Below, in pieces: positions 52,585 to 61,765 of a stretch of DNA of 64,000 bases; the stretch's first letter is position 1, and every line of letters starts with the position of its first letter. Both the position numbers and the translations under genes were made by a program. The DNA comes from Palsa-504 sp963808615. Its GTDB lineage: Bacteria; Actinomycetota; Actinomycetes; Streptosporangiales; Streptosporangiaceae. The DNA lies in assembly GCA_963808615.1 (NCBI GenBank), contig CAWEGV010000011.1:1-64000 (forward strand), written 5' to 3'. The notes below the pieces were generated by a model that was not told where the DNA came from, made no database searches, and saw only the letters and a list, made by a program, of their open reading frames with translations.

Positions 52585-53283
52585 TCAGCCCCCGGAGCCG
52601 CCGTCAGGGCCGGCTCCCAGGTAGCGCAGCACCGCCAGCACCCGGCGGTGGCCGACGTCGCCCGGGTACAGCCCGAGCTTGGCGAAGATCGAGTTGATGT
52701 GCTTGCTCACCGCGCTTTCCGTGATCACCAGGGCCGCTCCGATTTCGGCGTTCGAGCGGCCCTCGGCCATCAGCGCCAGCACGTCGAGTTCCCGCTCGGT
52801 CAGGTCGCCCAGCGGGTCACCCCTGCGCAGCACCAACTGCGCCACTACCTCCGGGTCCAGCGCGGTACCGCCCGCCGTCACCCGCCGCAGTGCGTCGAGG
52901 AACTCGGCCACGTCGGCCACCCGGTCCTTGAGCAGGTAGCCGACGCCGCGGGTGTTCGCCGACAGCAGGTCGGCCGCGTACCGCTCCTCCACGTACTGCG
53001 ACAGCACCAGGATCGCGATCTCCGGCCACTGGCTGCGGATGACCAGCGCCGCACGGATCCCCTCGTCGGTGTGGGTGGGCGGCATCCGGACGTCGGCGAT
53101 CACCACGTCCGGCCGTTCCCGTTCCACCGCGGCCAGCAGGCCTTCGCCGTCGGCTGCGGTGGCCGCGACCTCGAACCCGGCGCTGTCGAGCAGCTTGGTC
53201 AGGCCGGCCAGCAGCAGCACCGAGTCCTCGGCGATCACCACCCGGGGACGGCCCGGCCGGGCCGTCCCCGATTCTCCTGTCAC
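52585..53283 (-). CDS. NarL/LuxR-family response regulator
   Basis: 232 aa. Receiver domain: RVVIAEDSVLLLAGL (acidic pocket), DVVIADVRMPPTHTDEGI (phospho-acceptor Asp, about 65), and GYLLKD with the conserved Lys. The C-terminal LuxR HTH is LTERELDVLALMAEGRSNAE, IGAALVITESAVSKHINSIF (about 160-200). It is upstream of nothing but ends next to lgt, and its start lies 20 nt after the permease gene on the same strand; the matching kinase is the plus-strand gene at 56.5 kb. Confidence 0.92.
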   Translation of the reverse strand: MTGESGTARPGRPRVVIAEDSVLLLAGLTKLLDSAGFEVAATAADGEGLLAAVERERPDVVIADVRMPPTHTDEGIRAALVIRSQWPEIAILVLSQYVEERYAADLLSANTRGVGYLLKDRVADVAEFLDALRRVTAGGTALDPEVVAQLVLRRGDPLGDLTERELDVLALMAEGRSNAEIGAALVITESAVSKHINSIFAKLGLYPGDVGHRRVLAVLRYLGAGPDGGSGG

Positions 53284-53303
53284 GGTCCCACGCTAGAGGT
53301 CCG

Positions 53304-55661
53304 TCACTCGGTGCGCAGCGCGACCGCCGGGCGAGCCCGGGCCGCCCAGCTCGCGGGGGCCAGCGCTCCGGCCACCGCGATGGCCAGGGCGGCCAGCGAG
53401 AGCAGCGCGAGCCGGGACGGCGGGAACACCGAGGTGACCTCGGCGGGTATCCCGGTGTGCGCGGTGCCAGCCATCGCGTGCACGGTGGCCGTGTTCAGCG
53501 CCACCGCGACCGGCACCGCGATCACCGCGGCCAGCACGGCCGGGCCGACGATCCAGCACACCACCATGGTCAGCATCTGGCCCGGCCGCATCCCGAGCGC
53601 CTTGAAGATCCCCAGGTCGTGCACCCGGTCCCGGGTGGTCATCAGCACCGTGTTGAGCACGCCGAGCCCGGCCGCGACCGCGACCATCAGCGCCAGCAGG
53701 CCCACCAGGCCGACGGCGATCTTGTAGAACTGGCCGCTGTCCTTCTGGGTGGTGGCCCCCCACGGGCTGCTGCTGCCCAGCGTGGAGTTGACCGCCTGAG
53801 CGTACGCGGCGGCGCTGGTGCCGGGCCGCAACCCCACGTCCCACTGCGCCAGGTTGACATCCGTGGCCACCCCGCGCAGCGTCTGGGCGCTGCCGTACAG
53901 GTTGGGCCGGCTGCTGGGGTGAAACACCTCCCCGACGATGCGCACGGTGACCAGGGAGGTTCCGGTATCCACGGTGGCGGTATCCCCGACCGCCAGGCCG
54001 GTGGCGTTCAGGAACGCGGTGTTGACGTCCACCTGGCCCGGCGCGTCGTACCAGTGCCCGGTGATGACGCCGTACCCGATCCAGGAGGAGTCACTGCCGA
54101 ACGCCCAGGCGTTCACGGTCCCCGCCACGCCGGGCACCTTGACCTGATTCTCATACACCGCCGTCTGGTGGGCCGTGCCCGGCTGGGCGCGCAGCGCGGC
54201 GGTCACCGCCGCGTCCTGCTTCGCCGTCGAGATCTGGCCTGGGCCGCCGCTCGGGCCGCCCTGCTGGATCTCCACCGGGACCGTGGCCGACAGAGTCTGG
54301 ATGCCCGCGGCCCGGCCCAGCGAGGCGCTCAGCCCGAACGCGAAGATCACCGCGGTGGCCCCGAACGCGATCGCGGCCACGGTCACCAGCGTGCGCGCGG
54401 GCCGGGCGAACGGCGCGGCCAGGCCGATGCCGACCGGCCGCGGCAGGCGCAGCCGGGCGGCGAGCCGGTACGCGGCGTAGCCGCGGGCCGGGTTCGGGGC
54501 GCGGCCGGCCGCGATGGCCTGCGTGGCGGACAGCCGCCCGGCGCGCAGCGCGGGCCCGAACGCGGCCAGCACGGTCAGCACCAGCATCCCGGTCGGCGCG
54601 GCGACCGACGCCCACCACGGGACGTGCTGACTGCCCACGCCGTAGGCGTCGGCCGACTGGCGCAGCACGGAAACCGCCAGCAGGTTGCCCGCTACCACCC
54701 CGGCCACGCATCCGGCCACCGCGGGCACCCCGACCCGGCTCAGGTAGGCCACCACGACCTGCGCCGGGGTCAGGCCGATGCTCTTCAGCACGCCGATCCG
54801 GTAGTACCCGGCGGCCACCGCGCCGCTGACCACGTTGGCCACGATGAGCACCGCCATGGCCAGGCCGATCAGCGCGAACGCGACCACGAACGGCTCCATG
54901 ATCGCGCCGGTGCCGGTGTTCTGGCTCTCCGCGGCGAGCCAGGAGCCGGCCCCGGTCACCGTACCCGGCGGGAGTGCCCCTGTGACTTCCGCCAGGTCGG
55001 CGCGGACCTGGGCGTCGGTGGCCGCGCTGGCGAACCGGTAGAGCAGTTGCGCACTCGGCGCGGCGCCGGGCGTTTGCAGGTCGGCGACCTCGGCCGGAGC
55101 GACCCAGCCGTCGGCCGTGTTAGTGATGGAGCTGGCGAAGCCGACCACGGTCAGCGTGACGGCCTGCGGCAATCCGGTGATGGTGATCTTGCTGCCGACC
55201 ACCGGGCCGCCGTCCCCAGGAACGCTGTTCAGCACGATCTGGCCCGGCCCGGTCACCCAGTGCCCGCCGTCCGGCGCCACGTCGTCCACCGGGCCGCCGG
55301 GCGAGGACCGCCCGACCAGCGTGAGCTGCCCGAAGGGCTGGCCGCTGAACTGCGACTGGACCGTCGCCGCGCCGAACGGCCCGGCCACCGCCGTGACCCC
55401 GTGCAGGCTACGGGTGCCGGCCAGCTGCGCCGAGTCGGCCCGCGCCGGGTTCACGGTGACGACCAGGTGCGCGCCGTTCTGGGCGGCGAAGGCCTGCTGG
55501 AACGGCCCGTCGGTGGCCGCCAGCAGCGCGAGGCCGAGCGTGGCCGAGGCGGTGGCGACCAGCAGCACCATGGCCAGCACCACCGCCTGTACCTTGTGCC
55601 TGAGCATCCCTCCGGTGGCGGTTCTGACCGCGCTGAACCAGCTAACCCGGGGCCAGTTCAC
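53304..55661 (-). CDS. ABC transporter permease, FtsX/MacB type
   Basis: 785 aa. An N-terminal helix (VQAVVLAMVLLVATASATLG), an extracytoplasmic domain, then two FtsX core regions: AFALIGLAMAVLIVANVVSG with GYYRIGVLKSIGLTPAQVVV (about 235-275), and GLVGLLALMVAVAAGLGVLN with VHDLGIFKALGMRPGQMLTM near the C-terminus. The helix-loop 'GIFKALG' pattern is the FtsX signature. It overlaps the ATPase gene by 4 nt. Such exporters act on peptides or lipids of the envelope. Confidence 0.9.
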   Translation of the reverse strand: MNWPRVSWFSAVRTATGGMLRHKVQAVVLAMVLLVATASATLGLALLAATDGPFQQAFAAQNGAHLVVTVNPARADSAQLAGTRSLHGVTAVAGPFGAATVQSQFSGQPFGQLTLVGRSSPGGPVDDVAPDGGHWVTGPGQIVLNSVPGDGGPVVGSKITITGLPQAVTLTVVGFASSITNTADGWVAPAEVADLQTPGAAPSAQLLYRFASAATDAQVRADLAEVTGALPPGTVTGAGSWLAAESQNTGTGAIMEPFVVAFALIGLAMAVLIVANVVSGAVAAGYYRIGVLKSIGLTPAQVVVAYLSRVGVPAVAGCVAGVVAGNLLAVSVLRQSADAYGVGSQHVPWWASVAAPTGMLVLTVLAAFGPALRAGRLSATQAIAAGRAPNPARGYAAYRLAARLRLPRPVGIGLAAPFARPARTLVTVAAIAFGATAVIFAFGLSASLGRAAGIQTLSATVPVEIQQGGPSGGPGQISTAKQDAAVTAALRAQPGTAHQTAVYENQVKVPGVAGTVNAWAFGSDSSWIGYGVITGHWYDAPGQVDVNTAFLNATGLAVGDTATVDTGTSLVTVRIVGEVFHPSSRPNLYGSAQTLRGVATDVNLAQWDVGLRPGTSAAAYAQAVNSTLGSSSPWGATTQKDSGQFYKIAVGLVGLLALMVAVAAGLGVLNTVLMTTRDRVHDLGIFKALGMRPGQMLTMVVCWIVGPAVLAAVIAVPVAVALNTATVHAMAGTAHTGIPAEVTSVFPPSRLALLSLAALAIAVAGALAPASWAARARPAVALRTE

Positions 55662-56365
55662 CGGGACACCCCGGCGGGGATGCCGGCCAGCCGCCCGTCC
55701 ACGATCCGTACCGGGCGGGCCGCGTACCGCTCGGCCAGGTCCGGGTCGTGGGTCACCAGCACCAGCGTCTGCCCGCCCTCGTTGAGCTCGCGAAGCAGCC
55801 GGCCGATCTCCTTCCCGGTGGCGGTGTCCAGCGCCCCGGTCGGCTCGTCGGCCAGCAGCACCTCGGGCTGGTTCACCAGGGCCCGGGCGATCGCCACCCG
55901 TTGCCGCTGTCCGCCGGACATCCGGGCCGGGTAGGCGTTGCGCTGCTCCTCGATGCCCATCCGCGCCAGCAGCTCGTCGGCCCGCGCCCTCGCCTGCCGC
56001 CGTGACGCCCCGGCCAGCTGGGCGGGCAGCAGCACGTTGTCCTCCACGGTGAGGTCGTCGAGCAGGTTGAAGAACTGGAAGATGATCCCGACGTGCCGGG
56101 CCCGGAACCGGGCCAGGGCGCTCTCGCCGAGGTTGTCGATCCGCCGCCCGCCCACCGTGACGGTGCCCGCGGTGGGCCGGTCCAGCCCGGCGATGAGGTT
56201 GAGCAGCGTGGACTTGCCGCTGCCCGACGGACCCATGACCGCCACTACCTCCGCGGCCGCCACGTCCATGCTGACCTCCGCCAGCGCGGGCGGAGCGCTG
56301 GCCTGGTAGGTCTTGGTCACGCCATTCAGCCGGATCATGCCGTCAGGTGCCCCGTGGTCGATCAT
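55658..56365 (-). CDS. ABC transporter ATP-binding protein (LolD/MacB type)
   Basis: 235 aa from ATG 56365, fixed by CTCAGGAGGG 5 nt upstream. Walker A GPSGSGKSTLL (about 44-54), Q-loop FQFFNLLDDLTVEDN, signature MSGGQRQRVAIARAL (about 148-162), Walker B VLLADEPTGALDTATG and H-loop VLVTHDPDLAERY are complete. It energises the FtsX-type permease encoded by the overlapping downstream gene. Confidence 0.95.
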   Translation of the reverse strand: MIDHGAPDGMIRLNGVTKTYQASAPPALAEVSMDVAAAEVVAVMGPSGSGKSTLLNLIAGLDRPTAGTVTVGGRRIDNLGESALARFRARHVGIIFQFFNLLDDLTVEDNVLLPAQLAGASRRQARARADELLARMGIEEQRNAYPARMSGGQRQRVAIARALVNQPEVLLADEPTGALDTATGKEIGRLLRELNEGGQTLVLVTHDPDLAERYAARPVRIVDGRLAGIPAGVSR

Positions 56366-56434
56366 CAATGCCCTCCTGAGTGGGGAACTGACGCCACGGT
56401 GCCACCTCGGGGTAGCCGCGCGCACTGGCCCAAG

Positions 56435-56471
56435 CCCCCGAATCGGGGGTGGTGCTAGCACCACCCCCGAT
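56435..56471. promoter_or_regulatory. Overlapping perfect palindromes in the divergent ABC/kinase promoter region
   Basis: 56442-56471 is a perfect 30-bp palindrome with centre GCTAGC and outer arms ATCGGGGG. A second 15-nt dyad, CCCCCGAATCGGGGG (56435-56449), shares the left arm. Both lie between the divergent ABC ATPase and histidine kinase genes, the expected place for the operator of the adjacent NarL-type regulator. Binding is inferred. Confidence 0.6.
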
Positions 56472-56524
56472 GGTGAACCGCACTGGATAGGCAGGCCCCG
56501 TGGTGTCCCCCTACGGTGGGATCT

Positions 56525-57832
56525 ATGGTCACCCCCGTCCGCCGCGCCCCGTGGTCGCCGCGGGCCTGGCGCCAGGGCGTGTACCTGGCCGGCGGGATCC
56601 CGGCTCAGCTCGTCGTGATGCTCCCCCTGGCGGCCTGGGCCTTCAGCCGTTACGTCCTGCACTCCACCCCGGTGTCGTGGGGGAGATGGGAGAAGCTGGA
56701 GAGGCTGTGGCCGTATCTGCTCATCGGCCTGGTGATCGTGTTCCTCGCGCTGCCGCTGCTCACCCGGATGCACCGGCACCGGCTCCGCACCACGGTCGGG
56801 GTGTATATCCCGCTGCAGCGGCCGATGGCGAACCGCTGGAGCCAGGAGGGGTTCGCCGACTACATCCGCTCGCGCGCCACCTGGCGCCAGTTCGGTTACC
56901 ACGCGCTGGCCGCCCCCGCGCTGGCGGTGGCCGCCATCATCGCCCTCGGCGCGTGGCTGACGGGTGTGTTCTTCACCCTGGTCTACGTCTACGGAGCGGC
57001 GCTGCCCCTCGGGAACTTCTTCCGCGACGGCCAGACCCATTCCGCGACCGAACACGTCATCCGCATTCCCTGGGACGTGTACCTGACCCTCGGCGGGATC
57101 GCGCTGCTGGCGGCTGCGCCGTGGCTGACCGCCGCGGTCGGGGCGCTGGACGCCACGGCCGCGCGGGCGCTGCTGGGCCCCAGCCGCGCCGAGGAGCTGG
57201 AGCACCGGGTGGAGCACCTGACCCAGAGCCGCACCGGCGTGGTCGACGCCGCGGACGCCGAGCGGCGCCGGCTGGAGCGGGACCTGCACGACGGCACTCA
57301 GCAGCGGCTGGTCGCGCTGGCCATGCGGCTGGGCATGGCGCGCGCCGAACCCGGTGGCGGGACGCAGGCCCGCCAGGTCATCGCCGAGGCCCACGAGGAG
57401 GCCAAGGCCGCGCTGGCCGAACTGCGGAACCTGATTCGCGGCCTGCACCCGGCCGTGCTGGAGGACCGGGGCCTGGACGCGGCGCTGTCCGGCGTGAGCG
57501 CGCGGATGCCGATCCCGGTCCGGCTGACCGTGGACGTGCCGCGCCGGCCCTCGCCCACCATCGAGGCGGTGGCCTACTTCGTGGTTTCCGAGAGCCTGAC
57601 CAACATCACCAAGCACGCCGCGGCCAGCCAGGCCGAGGTATTCGCGCAGCGCGTGGGTGACCGGCTGCACATCATCGTCAGCGACGACGGCGTAGGCGGC
57701 GCCGACCCGGCCCGCGGCACGGGCCTGGCCGGGCTGGCCAAGCGGGCCGCGTCGGTGGACGGGACCTTCGAGGTCGCCAGCCCGCCCGGCGGGCCGACGC
57801 TGATCACCGTGGACCTCCCGTGCGCACGGTAG
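56525..57832 (+). CDS. Sensor histidine kinase (NarL-system type)
   Basis: 435 aa from ATG 56525; an in-frame GTG three codons earlier is possible. Four or more N-terminal membrane helices with no obvious periplasmic domain (for example LVVMLPLAAWAFSRYVLH; YLLIGLVIVFLALPLLT) are followed by a coiled linker, the HisKA_3 box RRLERDLHDGTQQRLVALAM (His about 257) and the ATPase domain (FVVSESLTNITKHAAASQAE; VSDDGVGGADPARGTGLAGL). It should phosphorylate the response regulator at 52.6-53.3 kb. Intramembrane-sensing layout suggests detection of envelope stress. Confidence 0.9.
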   Translation: MVTPVRRAPWSPRAWRQGVYLAGGIPAQLVVMLPLAAWAFSRYVLHSTPVSWGRWEKLERLWPYLLIGLVIVFLALPLLTRMHRHRLRTTVGVYIPLQRPMANRWSQEGFADYIRSRATWRQFGYHALAAPALAVAAIIALGAWLTGVFFTLVYVYGAALPLGNFFRDGQTHSATEHVIRIPWDVYLTLGGIALLAAAPWLTAAVGALDATAARALLGPSRAEELEHRVEHLTQSRTGVVDAADAERRRLERDLHDGTQQRLVALAMRLGMARAEPGGGTQARQVIAEAHEEAKAALAELRNLIRGLHPAVLEDRGLDAALSGVSARMPIPVRLTVDVPRRPSPTIEAVAYFVVSESLTNITKHAAASQAEVFAQRVGDRLHIIVSDDGVGGADPARGTGLAGLAKRAASVDGTFEVASPPGGPTLITVDLPCAR

Positions 57833-58674
57833 CCGGCCCAGGCCGCTGGGCCTGGGGCCTGGCCGGACTGGCCACGGTGCTGGCCCTCACGTTCGGCGGG
57901 GTCGTCATCGTCACCCGGGCCTGGTCTACTCCCCAGCCGCCGCCGCAGGTCACCGTGACCCAGACGGTGACCCTGGCCAAGCCGGTCACCAGCCTCACCG
58001 TGCAGAGCCACGGCGGAGCGATACGGATAACGAGCGGGCTGGCCGGCCGCGTCCAGGTCAGCGACACGCTCACGTACGGCCCGCCGGCCGGCGGGCAGCC
58101 CGCGGTGACCGAGTCGCTGTCCCGGGGACACCTCATCCTGGCCGACCCGGCGTGCTCGCAGGACGGCGGCTGCTTCGTCAGCTTCGCGGTGACAGTGCCG
58201 CCGGGCGTCGGCGTCACGGCGATGACGGACGGCGGTGCGCTGACCGTCTCAGGGACGGGCGCCGCGAACCTGGATTCCGGCGGCGGCCCGGTGAGCGCCA
58301 CCCGGATCGGCGGACCCCTTACGGTCAGCACCGAGGGCGGCTCGCTGCTGGTGGACAGCCTGTCCGGCGCGCTGCACGCCGACACCTTCGGCGGGAACCT
58401 GACCGCCAACCGCATCGACGCCGCAGCGGCCACGGTCAGCACGGACGGCGGAGACGCGCAGATCGCTTTCGCGGCCGCGCCGCAGCAGGTGACAGTCAGC
58501 ACCAACGGCGGCCTGGCCGCGCTGACCGTGCCCGGAGGCCCGTATGCGCTGACCGCCGACAGCAACGGCGGCCCGCAGTCGGTGGGGATCGCGACCAATC
58601 CCGCCGCGGGTCCCTCGATCACCATCAGCAGCGGCGGCGGGCCGGTGCAGGTCGAACCCGTGGCGCCCCATTAG
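57820..58674 (+). CDS. DUF4097 beta-strand-repeat membrane-anchored protein
   Basis: 284 aa from a GTG that overlaps the kinase gene's end by 13 nt. One N-terminal helix (WAWGLAGLATVLALTFGGVV, about 10-29) anchors an outside domain of repeated short strands with GG turns: TSLTVQSHGGAIRITSG, TDGGALTVSG, LTVSTEGGSLLVDSLSG, TVSTDGGDAQIAF, VTVSTNGGLAALTV. DUF4097 also occurs in LiaG beside the LiaFSR envelope-stress system. Coupling to the kinase suggests an accessory sensor; that is inference. Confidence 0.85.
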   Translation: MRTVAGPGRWAWGLAGLATVLALTFGGVVIVTRAWSTPQPPPQVTVTQTVTLAKPVTSLTVQSHGGAIRITSGLAGRVQVSDTLTYGPPAGGQPAVTESLSRGHLILADPACSQDGGCFVSFAVTVPPGVGVTAMTDGGALTVSGTGAANLDSGGGPVSATRIGGPLTVSTEGGSLLVDSLSGALHADTFGGNLTANRIDAAAATVSTDGGDAQIAFAAAPQQVTVSTNGGLAALTVPGGPYALTADSNGGPQSVGIATNPAAGPSITISSGGGPVQVEPVAPH

Positions 58675-58697
58675 CGCCGCGGCAACCCCGTGAGGGC

Positions 58698-60035
58698 CTA
58701 GGCGCCGCGCTGGTCGATGACCCGGCGCATCTTGCCGGCCGAGCGTTCGATCGTGTCCGGGTCCGCGACCGAGACGTCGACGCGCACGCCAATGTTGTCC
58801 CGCACCTGGGCGGTGAGCGCCTGCGCCGCGGCGGAGCGCTGGTCCGCGGTGAGCCCGGGCCTCGCCTCGACGTGGACGGTCAGCTCGTCCAGGCGGTCGC
58901 GCGAGGTGAGCACCAGCTGGAAGTGCGGCGACAGGCCAGGCACCCGCAGTAGGAGCTCCTCGACCTGGGTGGGGAACACGTTAACCCCGCGCAGCACGAT
59001 CATGTCGTCCGACCGGCCGGTGACCCGTTCCATCCGGCGGTGGGCGGGCCTGGCCGTGCCTGGCAGCAGCCGGGTCAGGTCCCTGGTGCGGTACCGGATC
59101 AGGGGCATGGCCTGCTTGGTCAGCGAGGTGAACAGGATCTCACCCCGCTCGCCCGGGCCCAGCGACGCGCCCGAGGCCGGGTCGATCACCTCCGGGTAGA
59201 AATGATCCTCCCAGACGGTCAGGCCGTCCTTGGTCTCCACGCACTCCTGCGCGACGCCGGGACCCATCACCTCGGACAGCCCGTAAATGTCCACCGCGTG
59301 CAGGCCCGCCCGCTGCTCCAGTTCGGCGCGCATCTCCTCGGTCCACGGCTCGGCGCCGAAGATGCCGATCTCCAGCGAGCTCTGACTGGCGTCCACCCCG
59401 GCCCGCTCGAACTCATCGAGGATGGTCAGCATGTAGGTGGGGGTGACCATGATGACGCGGGGCCGCAGGTCGCAGATGAGCCTGACCTGCCGTCCGGTCA
59501 TCCCGCCCGAGGCGGGGATGACCGTGCAGCCCAGCCGTTCGGCGCCGTAGTGGGCGCCCAGCCCGCCGGTGAACAGGCCATAGCCGTAGGCGACGTGCAC
59601 CACGTCCGCGGGCCGGCCGCCCGCGGCCCTGATCGACCTGGCCATCAGGGCGGCCCAGGTGCTCAGGTCCGCCTCGGTATAGCCGACCACGGTGGGCTGG
59701 CCGGTGGTCCCGCTGGAGGCGTGGATCCGCCTGATCTCGGCCGGCGGGACGGCGAACATGCCGGCCGGGTAGTTGTCCCGCAGGTCGTCCTTGGTCGTGA
59801 CGGGAAACCCGCCCAGGTCCTCCAGCGAGCGGCAGTCCTGCGGGCTCACTCCCGCCGCGTCGAACTTCCTCCGGTAGAACGGGACGTTCGCGTAGGCGTG
59901 CCGCAGCGTCCAGCGGAGCCGCTCGAGCTGGAGCGCCCGGAGCTCGTCGACCGGCATCCGCTCGGCGGCGTCAAGCTCCCCGGCCGCCGGCGGCGTGCCG
60001 AGCCGTGCCTGCCGCCTGCCCGGACCGTCCGTCAT
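58698..60035 (-). CDS. Phenylacetate--CoA ligase-family enzyme
   Basis: 445 aa. PaaK landmarks are LRWTLRHAYANVPFYRRKFD (about 40-59), IRRIHASSGTTGQPTVVGYT (nucleotide loop, about 102-121), GYGLFTGGLGAHYGAERLG, DIYGLSEVMGPGVAQEC, RTRDLTRLLPG and SDDMIVLRGVNVFPTQVEEL (hinge), ending with the catalytic Lys region ERSAGKMRRVID. It activates an aryl acid to its CoA thioester. No other phenylacetate genes are adjacent, so the aryl substrate is open. Confidence 0.9.
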   Translation of the reverse strand: MTDGPGRRQARLGTPPAAGELDAAERMPVDELRALQLERLRWTLRHAYANVPFYRRKFDAAGVSPQDCRSLEDLGGFPVTTKDDLRDNYPAGMFAVPPAEIRRIHASSGTTGQPTVVGYTEADLSTWAALMARSIRAAGGRPADVVHVAYGYGLFTGGLGAHYGAERLGCTVIPASGGMTGRQVRLICDLRPRVIMVTPTYMLTILDEFERAGVDASQSSLEIGIFGAEPWTEEMRAELEQRAGLHAVDIYGLSEVMGPGVAQECVETKDGLTVWEDHFYPEVIDPASGASLGPGERGEILFTSLTKQAMPLIRYRTRDLTRLLPGTARPAHRRMERVTGRSDDMIVLRGVNVFPTQVEELLLRVPGLSPHFQLVLTSRDRLDELTVHVEARPGLTADQRSAAAQALTAQVRDNIGVRVDVSVADPDTIERSAGKMRRVIDQRGA

Positions 60036-60044
60036 GAGCTCATC

Positions 60045-60515
60045 TTAGGGGCGGGGCGGTGACCCGATGCTGGCCACGGTGGCCGCCGCGGCCCGGACCA
60101 GATCGGCGGGGGCCAGCTCGATCTCCAGGCCGCGCCGCCCGCCGCTGCAGAACACGGTGGCGTGCTCCATGGCCGACCTGTCGAGCACCACGGCCAGGCG
60201 CTTGCGCTGGCCGACCGGGGAGATGCCGCCCGCCACGTACCCGGTGGCCCGTTCGGCCGCGGCTAGCTCAGCCAGGGCGGCCCGCTTGCCGCCCACGGCA
60301 GCGGCCAGCGCCTTGAGGTCGAGCTGGCCGCCTACCGGGACCACCCCGGCCACCAGCCTCCCGTCCACCTCGGCGATCAGCGTCTTGAACACCCGGCCCG
60401 GCGGGACGCCCAGGGCCTGGCTCGCCTCCAGGCCGTAGGACTCGTGCCGCGGATCGTGCGCGTACTCGTGCACGGTGAACGGGATCCGGGCGCGCTCCAG
60501 CGCGATCGTCGCCAT
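60045..60515 (-). CDS. YbaK/EbsC-type aminoacyl-tRNA deacylase
   Basis: 156 aa from ATG 60515 (MATIALERARIPFTVHEYAH). Family pieces are HESYGLEASQALGVPPGRVF, KTLIAEVDGRLVAGVVPVGG with the conserved Lys, QLDLKALAAAVGGKRAALAE, and GYVAGGISPVGQRKRLAVVL (GGxSPxG, about 108-127). It hydrolyses mischarged Cys-tRNA(Pro) in trans. Ends 9 nt from the start of PaaK on the same strand and may be cotranscribed. Confidence 0.9.
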   Translation of the reverse strand: MATIALERARIPFTVHEYAHDPRHESYGLEASQALGVPPGRVFKTLIAEVDGRLVAGVVPVGGQLDLKALAAAVGGKRAALAELAAAERATGYVAGGISPVGQRKRLAVVLDRSAMEHATVFCSGGRRGLEIELAPADLVRAAAATVASIGSPPRP

Positions 60516-60612
60516 GGTGCCGCGTCCTGCCACGATCGGCCACCCTACGGCACCGGGGCCAGCCCGGCGAAAATCATTAGGCGGCCGTCCGGTTGCTCCC
60601 CATAGTGGGGAT

Positions 60613-61212
60613 ATGCGCGTGACGTTCCCCCGTCTCCCGGATCACCAGCGCGCCTACGCCCTGGTAGAGCGCGACGACGGGGCCGTGTACCGGCTGTACG
60701 GAGGCCAGGCCGGACCCCGGCTCCCGCACGACATCATGCACTTCGTGGTGGAGCGCGACCTGCATATCCCCGACGGCATCTGGGGCGGCATCGCGGCCGG
60801 CATCATCTTCGACAGCATGCAGCACATCGGCGGCCGCCGCCCGCCGCACGCGCGGGAGCGGTCCAAGGAGCTGCTGGCCAGCTTTCATCAGCGAGGGCTG
60901 CGGGCCGAGGTGCTGGCCAACTTCGTCGAGTGCGTGGCCGGCCTCGACCACCCGTCGGACCTGGAAATCCTGACCCTGGCCGCCGACCGGCTGGCCGTGC
61001 TCCCGGACGCCGACGCGGACGTCGACCCGGTCGAGGTCGCCGCGGCCGCCCAGGCCCTGCAGGTCGAGGCGGCCCGCTGGGCCAGGCTCAGGGTCGGCGG
61101 GCAGCTCAGCTACGAATGGCCGCGGACGCCCCTGGCGGCACGCAGGGCCCGGGCGCACAAGCCGCGTATCGTTCGGCCCTATAAGAAGAGAAAGGGGCGC
61201 AGGCCCGCATGA
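60613..61212 (+). CDS. Conserved actinobacterial protein of unknown function
   Basis: 199 aa. The ATG (MRVTFPRLPDHQRAYALVER) follows a GTGGGGATAT sequence. GAVYRLYGGQAGPRLPHDIM with HFVVERDLHIPDGIWGGIAA and GIIFDSMQHIGGRRPPHARE is a helical, acidic-basic mix; the C-terminus ends in a strongly basic tail (RPYKKRKGRRPA) that could bind nucleic acid. No catalytic motif recognised. Overlaps the GNAT gene by 4 nt, so the two are coupled. Confidence 0.6.
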   Translation: MRVTFPRLPDHQRAYALVERDDGAVYRLYGGQAGPRLPHDIMHFVVERDLHIPDGIWGGIAAGIIFDSMQHIGGRRPPHARERSKELLASFHQRGLRAEVLANFVECVAGLDHPSDLEILTLAADRLAVLPDADADVDPVEVAAAAQALQVEAARWARLRVGGQLSYEWPRTPLAARRARAHKPRIVRPYKKRKGRRPA

Positions 61213-61754
61213 CCGGACGGCCGGAACCTGACCAGGTCATCTCCCGCGGTCCTGTGACCTTGCGGCGTTATCGCGAGGACGACCGCGAGGCCGTGTTCGA
61301 GGCGGTGACCGAGTCCCTTGATCACCTGCGCCCGTGGGCGCCGTGGGCTGTGGGCTACACCAGGCAGTCCGCAGCCGAGTTCCTGGCCAAGTCGGCGCGG
61401 GACTGGGCGGACGGGACGGAATACAACTACGCCATCATCACCGGGGACACGCTGGCCGGCGGGTGCGGCCTGATGGCCAGGATCGGGCCCGGCGGGCTGG
61501 AGATCGGCTACTGGGTGCACCGGGCCTGCACCCGGCGCGGTTTGGCCACGGCGACGGCGTCGGCGCTGACCGAGCAGGCGTTCCGGCTCCCGGGCGTGGA
61601 CCGGGTGGAGATCGTGCACGACGAGCTGAACGTGGCCAGCGGCGGCGTGCCGCGCAAGCTCGGCTTCACCGAGGTCGGCCGGCGCCCCATCGAGCCGCGC
61701 TCGCCCGCAGGGACCGGCGTGGGCGTGGTGTGGCGCCTGACCCAGGTCCGGTAG
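61209..61754 (+). CDS. GNAT N-acetyltransferase, RimJ/RimL type
   Basis: 181 aa. VTLRRYREDDREAVFEAVTE is the GNAT N-terminus; GLEIGYWVHRACTRRGLATA with TASALTEQAF (about 98-127) is the acetyl-CoA-binding motif A (RxxGxA form), and VDRVEIVHDELNVASGGVPR and KLGFTEVGRR form motif B. It acetylates an amine or protein N-terminus. The unusual point is DELNVASGGVPRKLGF with an extra Gly where most have S..V..KLGF. Cotranscribed with the upstream protein of unknown function. Confidence 0.88.
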   Translation: MTGRPEPDQVISRGPVTLRRYREDDREAVFEAVTESLDHLRPWAPWAVGYTRQSAAEFLAKSARDWADGTEYNYAIITGDTLAGGCGLMARIGPGGLEIGYWVHRACTRRGLATATASALTEQAFRLPGVDRVEIVHDELNVASGGVPRKLGFTEVGRRPIEPRSPAGTGVGVVWRLTQVR

Positions 61755-61765
61755 CGTAGGCCGGC

